Source: Kingdonia uniflora (taxonomy: Eukaryota > Streptophyta > Magnoliopsida > Ranunculales > Circaeasteraceae). From it: DNA of 64,000 nucleotides. Numbering within the stretch: the stretch's first letter is position 1; each line of letters opens with the position of its first letter. Location: contig JACGCM010002285.1 of the NCBI GenBank assembly GCA_014058105.1, positions 1 through 64,000 of the forward strand. The letters are read 5' to 3'. The notes under the pieces are model-generated. The model saw nothing but the letters and a program-made list of their open reading frames with translations, did not search any database and was not told the origin of the DNA. A program made the translations under genes and the position numbers. Positions 44,905 through 56,022 of this stretch are shown one piece after another.

Positions 44905-46633
44905 AGCTGAAAATATATACAATATCTCGAATAACATACAACGTCAAAAGCTGAGATCGTACAAGCACTACTACAATAAGAACCGAAGCTGCAGCAGCAA
45001 AAACTGGAACCACCACAGCTGAAGCTCTCAGCAAAACCAGTAACTACCTTGCCTCTGAAAGGGGGAAAAATGTGAGAGTGAGAAAAACCACGGCTTACTA
45101 ATAATCCATAAATGTTAAATAACTTACTAATAAAACTGGTGCAGAGAAAATGGAAGAGGTGAATGAGATATTAGATTATAAAAGTACAGTAAATATATAA
45201 GTGAAGAAATAAAAGAAAAAAGAGAAGAGAGATATATTGATGTGATGATGATGTGATGACCTGATATGATACGGTATAGTTTGATATGATTATATTCTAG
45301 AATTGTCCTAATGTGGATGCTTATGATGTGATGAACCAATGGACTAGACCCTAAAAATCAATGTATTGCGCTGATCCGCCGCTAATACATAATAACCTTA
45401 AAGAGATCTCAATTGGATACAATGGGTATAATTGGGTTACCAGCTCGACCATGCTAAATAATTTATTACTTGATCAGAGTGTTCCGGGCTTTTCAACCCA
45501 CGGAGCCAATGTCCAAAATTTATTTCACCTATTCCAAGGGATTTCAACCTCAAGGAGGATAAGACGGGGACCTGAAGAAACTGTCTCATACCATCCCATA
45601 CTCCCAAAGGGTAATAGATATAATAGTATCCAGCCCGAACTTCACCTACTTATTTTAACCCGATGTAGGAATCCTAGGTCCTATCGAGGGTCAGCCGATG
45701 TAGAGCTTTGTTATGTATTCGACCCCGTTAAGTTAAAAGAATAAAAAAAAACCCACCGAAAACAGATTCCAAGGATCAAAACACAACGTCCGCCGACACG
45801 GCTAACATACATAGGATAACCCCTTGCCTGTGAGAAGGGTAAACAATCCTAACACGATAACCCCAACATGGCCAGCACACACATAGGATAACTACCTGCC
45901 TCAGAGGATGGCAAACAATCCTAACACAGATGAACAGTGGCCACCAATCACACATCCAAGCAACATCAGTCTCTAGAAGACTAAAGTACAGTATTCAAGG
46001 ACAAAGCCACAAGAATACCACCCAAATGCACAACTTCCTAAAAGACAAAGGAGAAACACAACTCTACATGCCTAGCCATAGAAAACAAGCTGAATTAACA
46101 ACTACTACAGAAGAAAAAAATATAGACTATAACTAATCACATAACACCTCAATGCTAAATGCATAACACTCTAACCCACACTAATTAAACTAGTAGAAGA
46201 AATTTAGCAAGGAAGGGATTCTCGCCTGAGACAAACCATGAACCTAATAATTAACAAAACTACCAACCTCAATCTCAACCCAACACCTGCAACAACCACA
46301 ACTCCGCAATTCAATAAAACGCCCAATCACAAACCCTAAAACCACCCAACAAAGGAAGCCCTAAAATAAAATAAAATCAATGATTAGGGAGAGGAATAGG
46401 GGAATTACTCACCGAAGGAAGTACGAGTGAGCTCGGCAAGGAAATGCGACGAATCGGCAAGCAATAGAAGAGAGGATTCCAATGAGGAGAGTGAGTGAGA
46501 GAGAGAGAGAGAGTAAGTATTTAGATCTAAAGAGAAAAATGGTTAATAAAACCCTAAAACTATCACTCATCTCGAGGAAGGGTTCAACGGCCAAGAATAG
46601 TGTGAAAAGACCCAACCTGGTCTTCTAATCACG

Positions 46634-46933
46634 CCTCTGTTCGAATAGAATATATTTTTATTCGAACAAAACAAGACAGGTAGAAGTCTATTCGAACAGA
46701 AAAAGGCTTGTTCGAACAGAACCAAACATAAGGAAATCAACTAAACAGACATCTTATTTGAATAGAAGAAAAAGTTGTTTGAACAAAGTGAAACAAGTAG
46801 AAATCTATTCGAACATAAAGGATGTTGTTCGAATAAAATAAAGCAGATAGAAATCTATTCGAACAGAAAAGGAGTTGTTCGAATAAAACGACGTAGGTTG
46901 AAATCTATTTGAACAAAAACAATTATGTTCGAA
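46634..46933 (-). promoter_or_regulatory. TTCGAA array with 50-bp period in the solo LTR
   Basis: Twelve TTCGAA or TTTGAA hexamers start at 46640, 46661, 46691, 46711, 46757, 46778, 46808, 46828, 46858, 46878, 46908 and 46928. Spacing alternates 20 and 30 bp (one 46-bp step). On the minus strand the array ends with TTCGAACAGAGGCGTGATT, matching the array end in the gag-pro LTRs. Confidence 0.75.
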
Positions 46934-47489
46934 CACAACAGATAAAAACTGGAAAAAACTCAGAAAGCCAAAAAGATTCTCTCGAGCGAAAACTGACAAA
47001 AACTTAGGAAATCCTCAGATCCCTCCCGGATCACACACCACGCAATAACAAAAACAACGACAACAACAACAACACGCCTCCACCAAGTCAACCAAAGGCT
47101 CCCAAAACCACAACACAACCTCCTCCGCCCAACAGCCACTGAAATATAGAAAATGAATAAAAGAGAACTCAAAACCCTGATATATGCAATAAGATGCAGA
47201 TGCATGATGAATGGTGATGTATGCATAATAAAATGATAATAATAAACTAAAATAATTAAAAAAATCTGGGTCACTACATCTGTATAAACAAATTTGCCTA
47301 CAAGGAAGATTTGTTTTAGAGACAAAGAGAGGCTGAGATAAATTTTTAGTACCTCGGGATTAAGTATTTTAAAAGATGGATAGATGAGATCTAGGATGAG
47401 GGGTATAATTTTTGAACATGGGAGGGTATTTCGTAATTTTATAACACATTGAGGGGTATAAATGTAAAAAAAAAATCAAAACAAAACCA

Positions 47490-47646
47490 AAATTAGGGTT
47501 TGAGAGTTCTAACCCCACTACTCCGACAATTCTCTCACAAACTTTCTCTTCTTCTCCACCACTCCCATACCCATGATTCTCTGGATTTATAATAGATTCC
47601 CCATATCTTTCTCATTTTCTTACTCGATCTCTCGAAACCAGGTAAG

Positions 47647-47691
<45 letters not shown>

Positions 47692-48250
47692 GCAGAATCT
47701 ATTTGTGCTAAAACTGGCAAAAACCCTTAGTATAATTCAGAGGTGTGCTTGTAAATTTCTTAACTTTGTTTATTGGTGTTTGTGGTGCAGGGAATTTCAT
47801 TGTTGAAGAATACCAAGGTTCTCATCATCTATTTCAAAAACAGTATAAATTGATTTAATTTCCGATTATTTCATTGACCGTTAAGGCATTATAAAATACA
47901 TTATAAAGTTAACTACTATATACTGATTCATAGATTGAGTGGTAGGATATTTCTCTCTTTTTTTACTTTAATTGTTATGGCACCAAGTTAATCAACACTT
48001 CTGTAATGCCTTTTTGGTTGATGGTACAATCAATTTTTGATGTTTAGATAATGTCAGGCCTTTTTTTGGTTGTAAATAGTTTTTTCATCATTAAATTTAT
48101 TTTATTTTGTGTGAGTTGTAGGTACATCTTCATCTCAAACTCTAACATCCATGGTTGTATGAGTTTTGAGGAATTTTTGGTTTCACGTAAAGATTTGTAT
48201 GTCTATGAATTAGTTCAAGGTATTGGTGGTATTTTTCATGTAAATAGTTA
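47490..48250 (+). other. Exon-like start of a possible transcript
   Basis: AAATTAGGGTTTGAGAG at 47490, typical of plant 5' leaders, is followed by ATG (47573) and 23 codons ending in CCAG|GTAAG (donor at 47642), a (CT)20 tract, and an acceptor TGTGGTGCAG with a 27-nt exon 47791-47817 that keeps the frame. A further possible acceptor at 48120 leads to an early stop. The peptide is short and unrecognised; it may be a 5' fragment of a gene or a non-coding RNA. Confidence 0.3.
47648..47687. repeat. (CT)20 microsatellite
   Basis: Perfect CT repeats just inside the proposed first intron. Confidence 0.95.
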
Positions 48251-49012
48251 ATGCCATTTATGCAAAGTACTGGCGGTGTAATGATGCTAACATAAGTCAA
48301 GGTGCAATGATGTTTACATTCATGGTATGATAATACACCTAGAGAAACATAAGTATACAACTGCATGGGAGTATGTTATGTTTGTTTGTTGCTCATACAC
48401 CATCACTGGATTTTGGACTTAGGATAGATGAGTTATTAATTGGAATAAGAATTCCCAAACTAAACAATCATGGTCATGGTGTAAAGGATAAGGATTAAGA
48501 AGGACTACGCCAATATTGTCAAACTAATAGTCATTTACCTTCCAGATTAGTTTGTGAACTTCTACCCATACAAATATTTTTGTTGTAAAATGATGATTTT
48601 CATATTTATGTATTTTTTTTTATTGGATTTGGTTTGTTTATTTGACGAAGTCATGGTTCTATAAAATTAAATAGTTACGTGTATATCATATTTTATACAT
48701 TTTTATTTATGGTTTGATTTAATGGTGTCCGTTGTGAATTAGGCTTTTTTATTTTATATAATGTTCATCTTTAAATTTTTTTTTCTTCTAAAGATCCATC
48801 TTCAAGTTGCTTGCAAATATTACAATGTATAGAGGGAGGTGGAGGGAAAGTTAAACACATACAATGTGCATATTCATATAATCCTATGGATGAAGACATG
48901 TCTACAGATCAATTATAGCGTTGAAGAAGCGTCGAAGGCGTGTTAGTGGACAATTTTTTAGTGCCGAAGGCGCATCGACGAATTCACAGCGGTGAGCCAC
49001 GGGTAGTACTAG

Positions 49013-49036
49013 TATATATATATATATATATATATT
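49013..49036. repeat. (TA)n microsatellite before the Helitron start
   Basis: TA dinucleotides after ACTAG, directly upstream of the proposed Helitron 5' end. TA repeats also follow the 3' end at 54762. Confidence 0.85.
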
Positions 49037-49050
49037 ATAAATCTCAGTTT

Positions 49051-49122
49051 GTTCTACGTGGCATCGGTTGTCCTACGTGGCGACAATGATTGTCCCGCGT
49101 GGCGATGTTTGTCCTGCGTGGC
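49051..49122 (+). repeat. Four tandem ACGTGGC/GCGTGGC motifs
   Basis: TTCTACGTGGC, TTGTCCTACGTGGC, TTGTCCCGCGTGGC and TTGTCCTGCGTGGC, with 19-, 22- and 19-bp spacing. The core ACGTGGC is the G-box/ABRE type of bZIP site. Confidence 0.75.
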
Positions 49123-50275
49123 GGTGCAAATGTAATTAAATGCATTTTGAAGAGTACATAAAGTTATGACCCACGTTTTGCTCTCTGACCATTTAACTTC
49201 CCCCAATTGAGCCATTTCCTATCTACAGTGCACCTCTCCTAATTCTCAAAATAAATAATGGAAAAGAGCCCTTCTTCATCTTTCTCAAAGAATCTATTTG
49301 AAATTAGGTATTCTCTTTCTCACTCTCTCTTTACCGTTTCCATCAAATCTGATTAGGTTTTAATTGGGTCTTTGACGTATTGAAAATTTATGGTTTACTT
49401 TGAATTCGTAGCAGCTAATATAGGTGAGCAATGATTTTGATTGTGGTTACTTTTTGCTCATCTTAATCTATTCGGATATTTGTTTTGGGGTTAGGATTTC
49501 GAAATTCTAGAATCCCGATTGAGTTTTAGAATTGACATTTGAAGATCGATTTGTTGTAGTTAGGGTTTCTTGAAATATGTTATTTGAGGAGAATGAAGAT
49601 GAAAAATAAGGTTGCGATCCCTTTGGTTTGCCATGGTCATGGATTTATTCTATAGTCTGATTACTCCTGAGGGGTTTTTCTTAATCAGTGCTTGCAAAGG
49701 CAATCTTTTAGGAAATTTAATTTGTAATTTTTCTTTTTTATCGTTCTTAGTAATTCAAAAAATATTATTGGTATTGAGTTATTTAATGGGGTGGTTTATA
49801 ATTTTTAGATAATCATCCACACCTTCCACATTCCATACTTTTTCATCATGAACCCATCCCTAATAACCATCTTCACGCCACCCTAAATCTATATTTGAGC
49901 CTCAAACATTGCCCAATTTGGGAGATTTTCTTTTAATTGGAATTTGATTAAGGTATTGCTAAACTTCATTCTTTTTGGGTTTTTCTTTCTTTCTTTTTTT
50001 TGCATTTTAGATTTCAATCTCTTGCAGGTTATTTGTTTGTCACTAGAATTATCTGCTGTATAATTGTGTTTTTAAATTTTCCATATGCTTACTCTGTATT
50101 ATGTATTTGTTCCCATTATATTGAATTATCCCAAATTCTATTACAATATAGAAAGTGATTTGCGGATTTTCTTCTATGAAGATGAAAATAAAGGAATTAC
50201 TTTTCTTGATGACATGATTACAAGGTTTTGATTGATGGAGATTTTAACATTGATGAACTGATTGGGTAGGCATTT

Positions 50276-50518
50276 CTAAATAAATAATGTTGGTACTTCA
50301 GTAAGAAAAACTTGAATTGCTTGAACTTCTGCTTCATTTGCATCTTTATATGCTAATGGGCTGCAAAGTAAGAATCTAAATAATCGTTTGTTGTTTTCAG
50401 ATTTTGGCAGAGAGAATGAACCATGAGAAATTGGGTTTAGACACATCTTTACAAGGTTTAAAAGCCTTCTCTGTATGTTCTTTTTACCCTTCATAATACT
50501 TTGATGCTTCTCACCCAT
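50276..50518 (-). pseudogene. RNase H-like fragment in duplication unit 1
   Basis: 80 codons ending PLAYKDANEAEVQAIQVFLTE. The block D-x-NEAEV-AI is typical of the plant RVT_3/RNase H-like domain of LINE-derived sequences; upstream residues (RFLLCS) fit the preceding strand. Too short for a domain, probably a captured fragment. Confidence 0.4.
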
Positions 50519-51034
50519 TTTATCTTAAAATTGTCTATTGAGTTATTTAATGGGGTGGATTATAATTTTTAGATAATCATCCACACCTTCCACATTCCAT
50601 ACTTTTCCATCATGAACCCCTCCCTAATAACCATCCTCGCGCTTCCCTAAATCCCATATTTGAGCCTCAAACATTACCCTATTTGAGAGTTTCTATTTCA
50701 ATTAGAATTTGATTCAGGTATTACTAAACTTCTTTCTTTTTAGGTTTTATTTTTTGTTTTACATTTTAGATTTCAATCTCTTACAGGATATTCATTTGTT
50801 GCTGGAATTATCTACTGTGTAATTGTGTTTTCTAATTTTCCATATGCTTATTATATATTATGTATTTGTTCTAATTATATTGGATTACCCCAAATTCTAT
50901 TACAATGTTGAAAGTGATTTGCATATTTTCATCTATGAAGATGAAAATAAAGGAATCACTCTTTTTGATAACATGATTATAAGGTTTTGATTGATGGAGA
51001 TTTTGACGTTGATGAACTGATTGGGTAGGCATTT

Positions 51035-51253
51035 CTAAATTAATAATGTTGGTACTTCAGTAAGAAAAACTCGAATTGCTTGAACTTCTGCTTCATTTGC
51101 ATCTTTATATGCTAATGGGTTGCAAAGTAAGAATCTAAATGATCGTTTGTTGTTTTTAGATTTTGGCAAAGAAAATAAACCATGAAAAATCGGGTTTAGA
51201 CATATCTTTGCAAGGTTTAAAAGCCTTCTTGGCATGTCCTTTTTAACCTTCAT
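51035..51253 (-). pseudogene. RNase H-like fragment in duplication unit 2
   Basis: 72 codons, closely similar to the unit 1 frame (PLAYKDANEAEVQAIRVFLTE). The frame stayed open in both copies, which may only reflect their young age. Confidence 0.4.
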
Positions 51254-54200
51254 ATTACTTTGCTGCTTCTCACCTATTTTATCTTAAAATTATCTGAGGA
51301 ATTTTGTCACTATTTTTGTATCTGATCGTTACTTCTTAGATTTAAAAGAATTATTTACTCCTTAATTATTTCTTGGCTTCAAAAAAGTTTAAGAATCAAG
51401 TACATTATGAAATGAATCTTCTAATTGTGCCATTTATATATTGTAAAAATTTAGGTTTCAAAAGTTTTTCTTTTACTATCTTATTTGGTATAAACTTGAA
51501 GTTGAAGATGGAAATGTCTTCTACTCAATGTCTTCTGGAAAATTTTGAGAGAATAACATTTTTGATCATAAAATACTTATTCTTTTTTTGCTCTTCTCCA
51601 TCAGTATCCTTGATAATGCAATCTTCTTTCTGACATCATATAGTTTTAGTATTTTAATGTATTATTTGTTGTACGCCCATAAAATATAAAGAGCTTAAGT
51701 TCGCCAACTTGAGTATCTCTCCATCATAATTGATTACACTAAGTTCTTACTCTCTGGATTTTATGGATATTTTTAGGTTTAACCATGCATCTTCATTCTT
51801 CAATTACATGCTCAAAACATAAGGGATGCATCTCCGGGTTCATTTCATGACCAGTTGTGTATTGGAGTTATGTTCTTACTTTTGAAATTTTATTAATTAG
51901 TATTACTCTATAAAAATTTGAAAGTTTCATTTTGATTTTTGTTGCCCACCTTATCTCTCTTTGATTGTCATATTTGTAACTATTATTTTAAGGGGTTATT
52001 GATCTATAATTTATCCTTATTTTTTGGATTTCTTATTTTATTAAACTGTAAGAGTATACATCTTCGATAAGCTTTACAGCTTTAGTTTGAGTTCCTTCTT
52101 TCATTTTGGATCACCGTACCTTCTATTTTGTATCTGTGGTAAGGATCTATTGCGAATTATCTTAGGAAGTTAAACTTTACACCTCCAAGAATTGGCGGTA
52201 AATAGCGTTTCTTCTTCCTTATCACAATGGTTTTGTTGTTAGTTATTGTGTATGTTACCAATGACTATTTTTCCATACTTCATTTTCTATAGTCGTCGGT
52301 TGCAATCCTCTCAAAGTCACAATAAAGATTTCTTAATGAGTTTGTAATAATAACTCCCTTGGAGTCATCAGCTCTCGCATGCTATAGTAGTTGTCTTTAC
52401 ACCCTATCAGAGGATTTATACTTTATTATTACAACATCAAGTATTTTATTAGTCATGCTACCGAAATAGTTTGTCTAATTATATTTGTGTTGAATTAGAA
52501 TATACAGGTGGTTCTCTCATCAATTATTGTATAGTCTAATAGCAACCAAAATAGTTTTCCCTTATTATAATCCTTCAAATCAAGGTACCTTAATTTGTTT
52601 GTTCTATTTGATAGTCATGACCCCAGCACTTAAGTGCATTAAGAGCATCCATATACGATCTACTGAATTTTGTAGCAAAACATAATCTATTGCCATCTTA
52701 TAGATAAAAAATGTTTATATTGAAGTTTTGGGGTCCTTTAACATGAACTCTAATGAACTTTGATAAAGCTACATAAATTATAGGTTAGGTTTTTATATTG
52801 TTGATATGATCTGTAAATGGTGTTTCAAATCCTATATGTGAATCCATTTTACCTTCATCCAATAACTTTGTTGAACAGGTTTATCGAAAGATAGATTAAC
52901 CTTTGTTTCTTTACCAAGTCGAGTGTGAGCGTTTATCCTGTTGGTTCTTTAAAATTTCCTTTTGGTATTATTTAAAGTCAACTAAGGTTTTTATTAGTCT
53001 AACTTTACTGATGCATTTCCTAATTTTAATTGTTAATTTTTGTCTAAATTGCATTTCCTCATGTTATTTTTTAGAAATGTACATGCTGATAAACACCTAC
53101 TATTAATTGCTTATTTTGCTTAATGTATGCACTTTTCAGTGGATGGGATTAGTAATAAAACCTATGGAATCAGTTAATAGAGATGCATAATGACCCTTAT
53201 CTTTTTTACATTTATTTCATATGTAGATGTTCTAGACTATCAAGATTGCAATACCAACTAATTTATAGGATGGCATTAAATTTCTTAATTTTCATCGCCT
53301 TAAGCATCAAGTTATATCGTGCTTCTTTTTATTCCAATTTTTTGTTTATTATGTTCCATTTCCAATCTCAAAATTTTAGATTTGCGGATTTGCAAAGCAT
53401 CATTATGGCCTACATCGAAGATGTACAAATCTTAATTGGTGCTTATGAGTTCAGGTACTTTTACTTCCATTAATATTCTTTTTTATTTGTGGTTGACTCT
53501 AATGTATCATATTATGCATTTGGAATATGATGTTATACTTATACATGAAGCTCTTGAAGGCTCCCACTTAACCTGCATGCCTATTGTTTTCTTCTTATGG
53601 TCGAAGATTTTATATTGATTTGCATATGTAATCAAAATCGCTTAATTTTGTTTCATCCTGAGAAAAAAAATGGCATTGTAATCAAAGTTTTATCGTTTAT
53701 TAAATGGTAATTTTTATTCACAAGTCTTTTCGATATTTTAGTCAGCATCCCCGATCTTTTTTATCTTTTTTTCTTTCTATTTATTATATACATTTGAGTG
53801 CAATAAATACATATATTTCCAAAAACATATCGCTTTCATGAAATATAATGTTAAAATAGTAGGTAGAGTTATGTTTTAGCTGCTGATAAAGATAAATGAA
53901 CTATGGAGCTGAAGGAGAAGATATTTCAACAACATAAATTTGTTTACAATGATGTATCTCTTTATCCAGAAAGAATGTAAGAAGCCGAGTGACGTGGATT
54001 TTAGTGTTTTTGATGTTATATTGATATAATATTTGCAAACTTTGTGATTGATCACAGACAAGAACTATTAAAGAACCGAAAGATGGAGCAACTGGATGAG
54101 GGGAAAAGTTAGCTTCGCAGAATGGAGATTAGGTGCTTGAACATAATATGAGCATTATTGAGCCCTTTTTCAAGCAAGTTAAGTTACTTATAATGTAAAG

Positions 54201-54734
54201 TGGAAGGCATTTAGAAGATGTATGATATCGGTGTAATGGCGGGATTGAATTTTAAGGGGAAAGGCATACCTCCTTGATGTAATTGATCTGAAACCATTGT
54301 AGCCTTGAATATGATGTCATAAAATTTTCTTTTGGATAAATTATTTCGATCCAATTTTTTTTATTGGTTAATCGGACAAGCTGAATTTCAAATTTGGCAT
54401 CTTTAATAATTTTCCCTCATCTTTCATCCACCTTTATACCTATGTGATTTGTCTTGGTTCTTGGTTCTCTTAGTCATATTAACCACGTTATCCCCTCATA
54501 TTTTTTTGAAATCACAATGTGAACATCTTTGGTTCATGATTGCTTACCCTCCCATTTTTACTTGAGGGAGAATTTATAATTTAGGGAATTATTCAAGTTT
54601 AAGAGCTTAAACTTTGAATCTCATGCTATAAATATTTACAATGATTGTATCAAGTATTTTCATCTTTTATTGATCGTTCAATCAAAATTACATTTTTATT
54701 TGTACCATTATCAATAATTAATAACTTAAGCAAT

Positions 54735-54761
54735 CGTGCCTAGCACGGGCTCATAACCTAG
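54735..54761 (+). other. Helitron 3' hairpin and CTAG terminus
   Basis: Five-bp stem CGTGC/GCACG with a three-base loop, ten bases spacing, CTAG, then host T. Confidence 0.7.
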
Positions 54762-54781
54762 TATATATATATATCAAAAGT

Positions 54782-55407
54782 TGATAATTCCACATGCTTT
54801 ATTGATAGGTATAATGGGTAAATTCTGTAAGCTCGAAATGGCTTAGAATTTGCTATTACACCAATGAACCTGCGATAATATTCTAATGGAAAACAAGAAA
54901 AATGATTCTGCTAATTTTAGCGTAGAAAACCTCTGAAGGAGGATTATTGTAAAAGTATCTTTATTGCTTGAGGCGGATATCTTATTACAAGTGATATCTT
55001 GATTTAGAAATGCTTGAACCTTCTAACTAAGAAGTTAGAATGTTTCTAAGAATCAAAAATAAATAATTTTCTTGGTAATTTCTTGTGTAATTTTTTGGTC
55101 CTTGTCTCTACTGGAACTTCTTCCTTATATAGGCCTTCTCTGTAGTTCTTCATCGTGCAGGAGTACATCCTTCGAACAATGTTGTTAGTGGCTATTGACT
55201 GAGTGACTATTGAGTTCGTAAGAGACAAGTGTCTTTGACTTATTCAGGTTTTTCAGCTTGAGTTTGGCCTACGTTCTTCACCAATTCATGAAATAGGTTA
55301 AAATGTTAACTGGAGAAGTTATGTTAAAAATGTGCGAGTCTGAGATAAAGGTAATTCGAACTGGCGACAACTCAATTTTAGGTGACATCGAGGGATAGGT
55401 CCCTACA
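54782..55407 (-). repeat. 3' LTR of the third Tat element
   Basis: 626 bp; minus strand TGTAGGGACC...TTATCA, preceded by the purine tract GCTAGGGGGTGAT (55408-55420). TATA box TATATAAG at 55124-55131 (minus). Little similarity to the other Tat LTRs, so it is a different family. Confidence 0.7.
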
Positions 55408-55669
55408 ATCACCCCCTAGCAACCGAAGTCACGAGTGGCTTTGGCTGTAAAAGGATTTGTGGTTAATCGGTATTCGGGCTGAAGTTCTTGGATATTAAAA
55501 TGGAGTAATAATGGCTTTGACTGTATGGAAGTTTTGTGGGTTATGGGGAAATGACGTATATTAACTGGAGATGTGGATGCTAATGTATGTGACGGTTATG
55601 ATTTGAAAAGTTGCATCTATAATGAATGATGACTTTTGGAAAAATGTACCTGCACAATAAAAGTAGGAT

Positions 55670-55680
55670 TATATAAATAG
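55670..55680 (+). promoter_or_regulatory. TATA box of the antisense gene, third Tat element
   Basis: TATATAAATAG on the plus strand, about 70 bp upstream of the ATG at 55747 and outside the LTR. It mirrors the antisense TATA box at 35334-35342 in the other Tat element. Confidence 0.55.
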
Positions 55681-55746
55681 TACCTGTACCGAGTTTTTAA
55701 AGAAAAGATTGATTATAATTTTTCAAATGCTCTAAAAGTTCTGTAG

Positions 55747-56022
55747 ATGGTGAAGACTCGGAGGATGGTCCTTGAGGAGAAGATTTCTTCTGAAATGCAG
55801 AGGTTGAAGTTGAAGTACTTTGGCGACCAATCCTTGGAGATGTCGATACTCGCTCCCGTTCCTCTGACTTATCAAGGTATGTCGGAAGACAAAGCGGTTG
55901 ATGCTGAGGAGGATTTTTACTATAAGTTGAGGTTTCATGTCGTCGTCTTGACAGGCGAGGAACGTTGGGCTTGTCTCCGTACTCTTGCGGAAGACAGGGT
56001 TGGGGGTCATATACAGGGATAG
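55747..56022 (+). CDS. Antisense ORF, first part (third Tat element)
   Basis: 91 open codons starting MVKTRRMVLEEKISSEM, a basic then acidic sequence, opposite in direction to pol. It lies beside the 3' LTR behind a TATA box, as does the short antisense ORF of the other Tat element. No known domain. Two other open frames overlap on the minus strand but have no promoter or similarity. Confidence 0.45.
   Translation: MVKTRRMVLEEKISSEMQRLKLKYFGDQSLEMSILAPVPLTYQGMSEDKAVDAEEDFYYKLRFHVVVLTGEERWACLRTLAEDRVGGHIQG

Larger units (their letters stand above)
44688..47278 (-). mobile_element. Solo LTR, chromovirus-like (Tekay/Del type)
   Basis: On the minus strand it starts TGTAGTGACCCAGATTT and ends GGGGCGTGACG, the ends expected for long LTRs of Tekay/Del-like gypsy elements. 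Flanks TCCGT/TCTGT are a likely 5-bp target duplication. No primer site, pol or second LTR is adjacent, so it is probably a solo LTR left by recombination. It contains an (AT)23 microsatellite, a duplicated segment of about 72 bp (45790-45930) and a TTCGAA array. The 127-codon frame at 45361-45744 lies in the LTR and is not a gene. Confidence 0.65.
49776..51296 (+). repeat. Direct tandem duplication, 764-bp unit
   Basis: Unit 1 49776-50539 and unit 2 50540-51296 are highly similar throughout, starting GAGTTATTTAATGGGGTGG and ending TTATCTTAAAATT. Both carry the same minus-strand open frame. Confidence 0.9.
49042..54761 (+). mobile_element. Putative non-autonomous Helitron
   Basis: The 3' end is good: a CGTGC-CTA-GCACG hairpin (54735-54747), ten bases, then CTAG (54758-54761) followed by T, the Helitron rule. 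The proposed 5' end is A|TC at 49042, followed by TCTCAGTTTG and ACGTGGC repeats. No Rep/helicase ORF was found in the 5.7 kb. It contains an exon-like ATG segment (49258-49307, ending in AG|GTATTC), a 764-bp tandem duplication and long AT-rich sequence without recognised genes (51300-54730). The 5' boundary is less certain than the 3' end. Confidence 0.5.

Noticed and set aside
45361..45744. 127-codon open frame in the solo LTR
   Set aside because: It lies fully inside LTR sequence and has no homology or promoter; LTRs of this type often have chance frames.
47573..47806. Serine/leucine repeat protein over the CT microsatellite
   Set aside because: The SLSLSL stretch is only the translated microsatellite, inside a likely intron.
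48961..49016. A second Helitron 3' end (ACTAG before the TA repeats)
   Set aside because: CTAG followed by T is present, but the upstream hairpin has only a three-bp stem (GTG/CAC), too weak to support a terminus.
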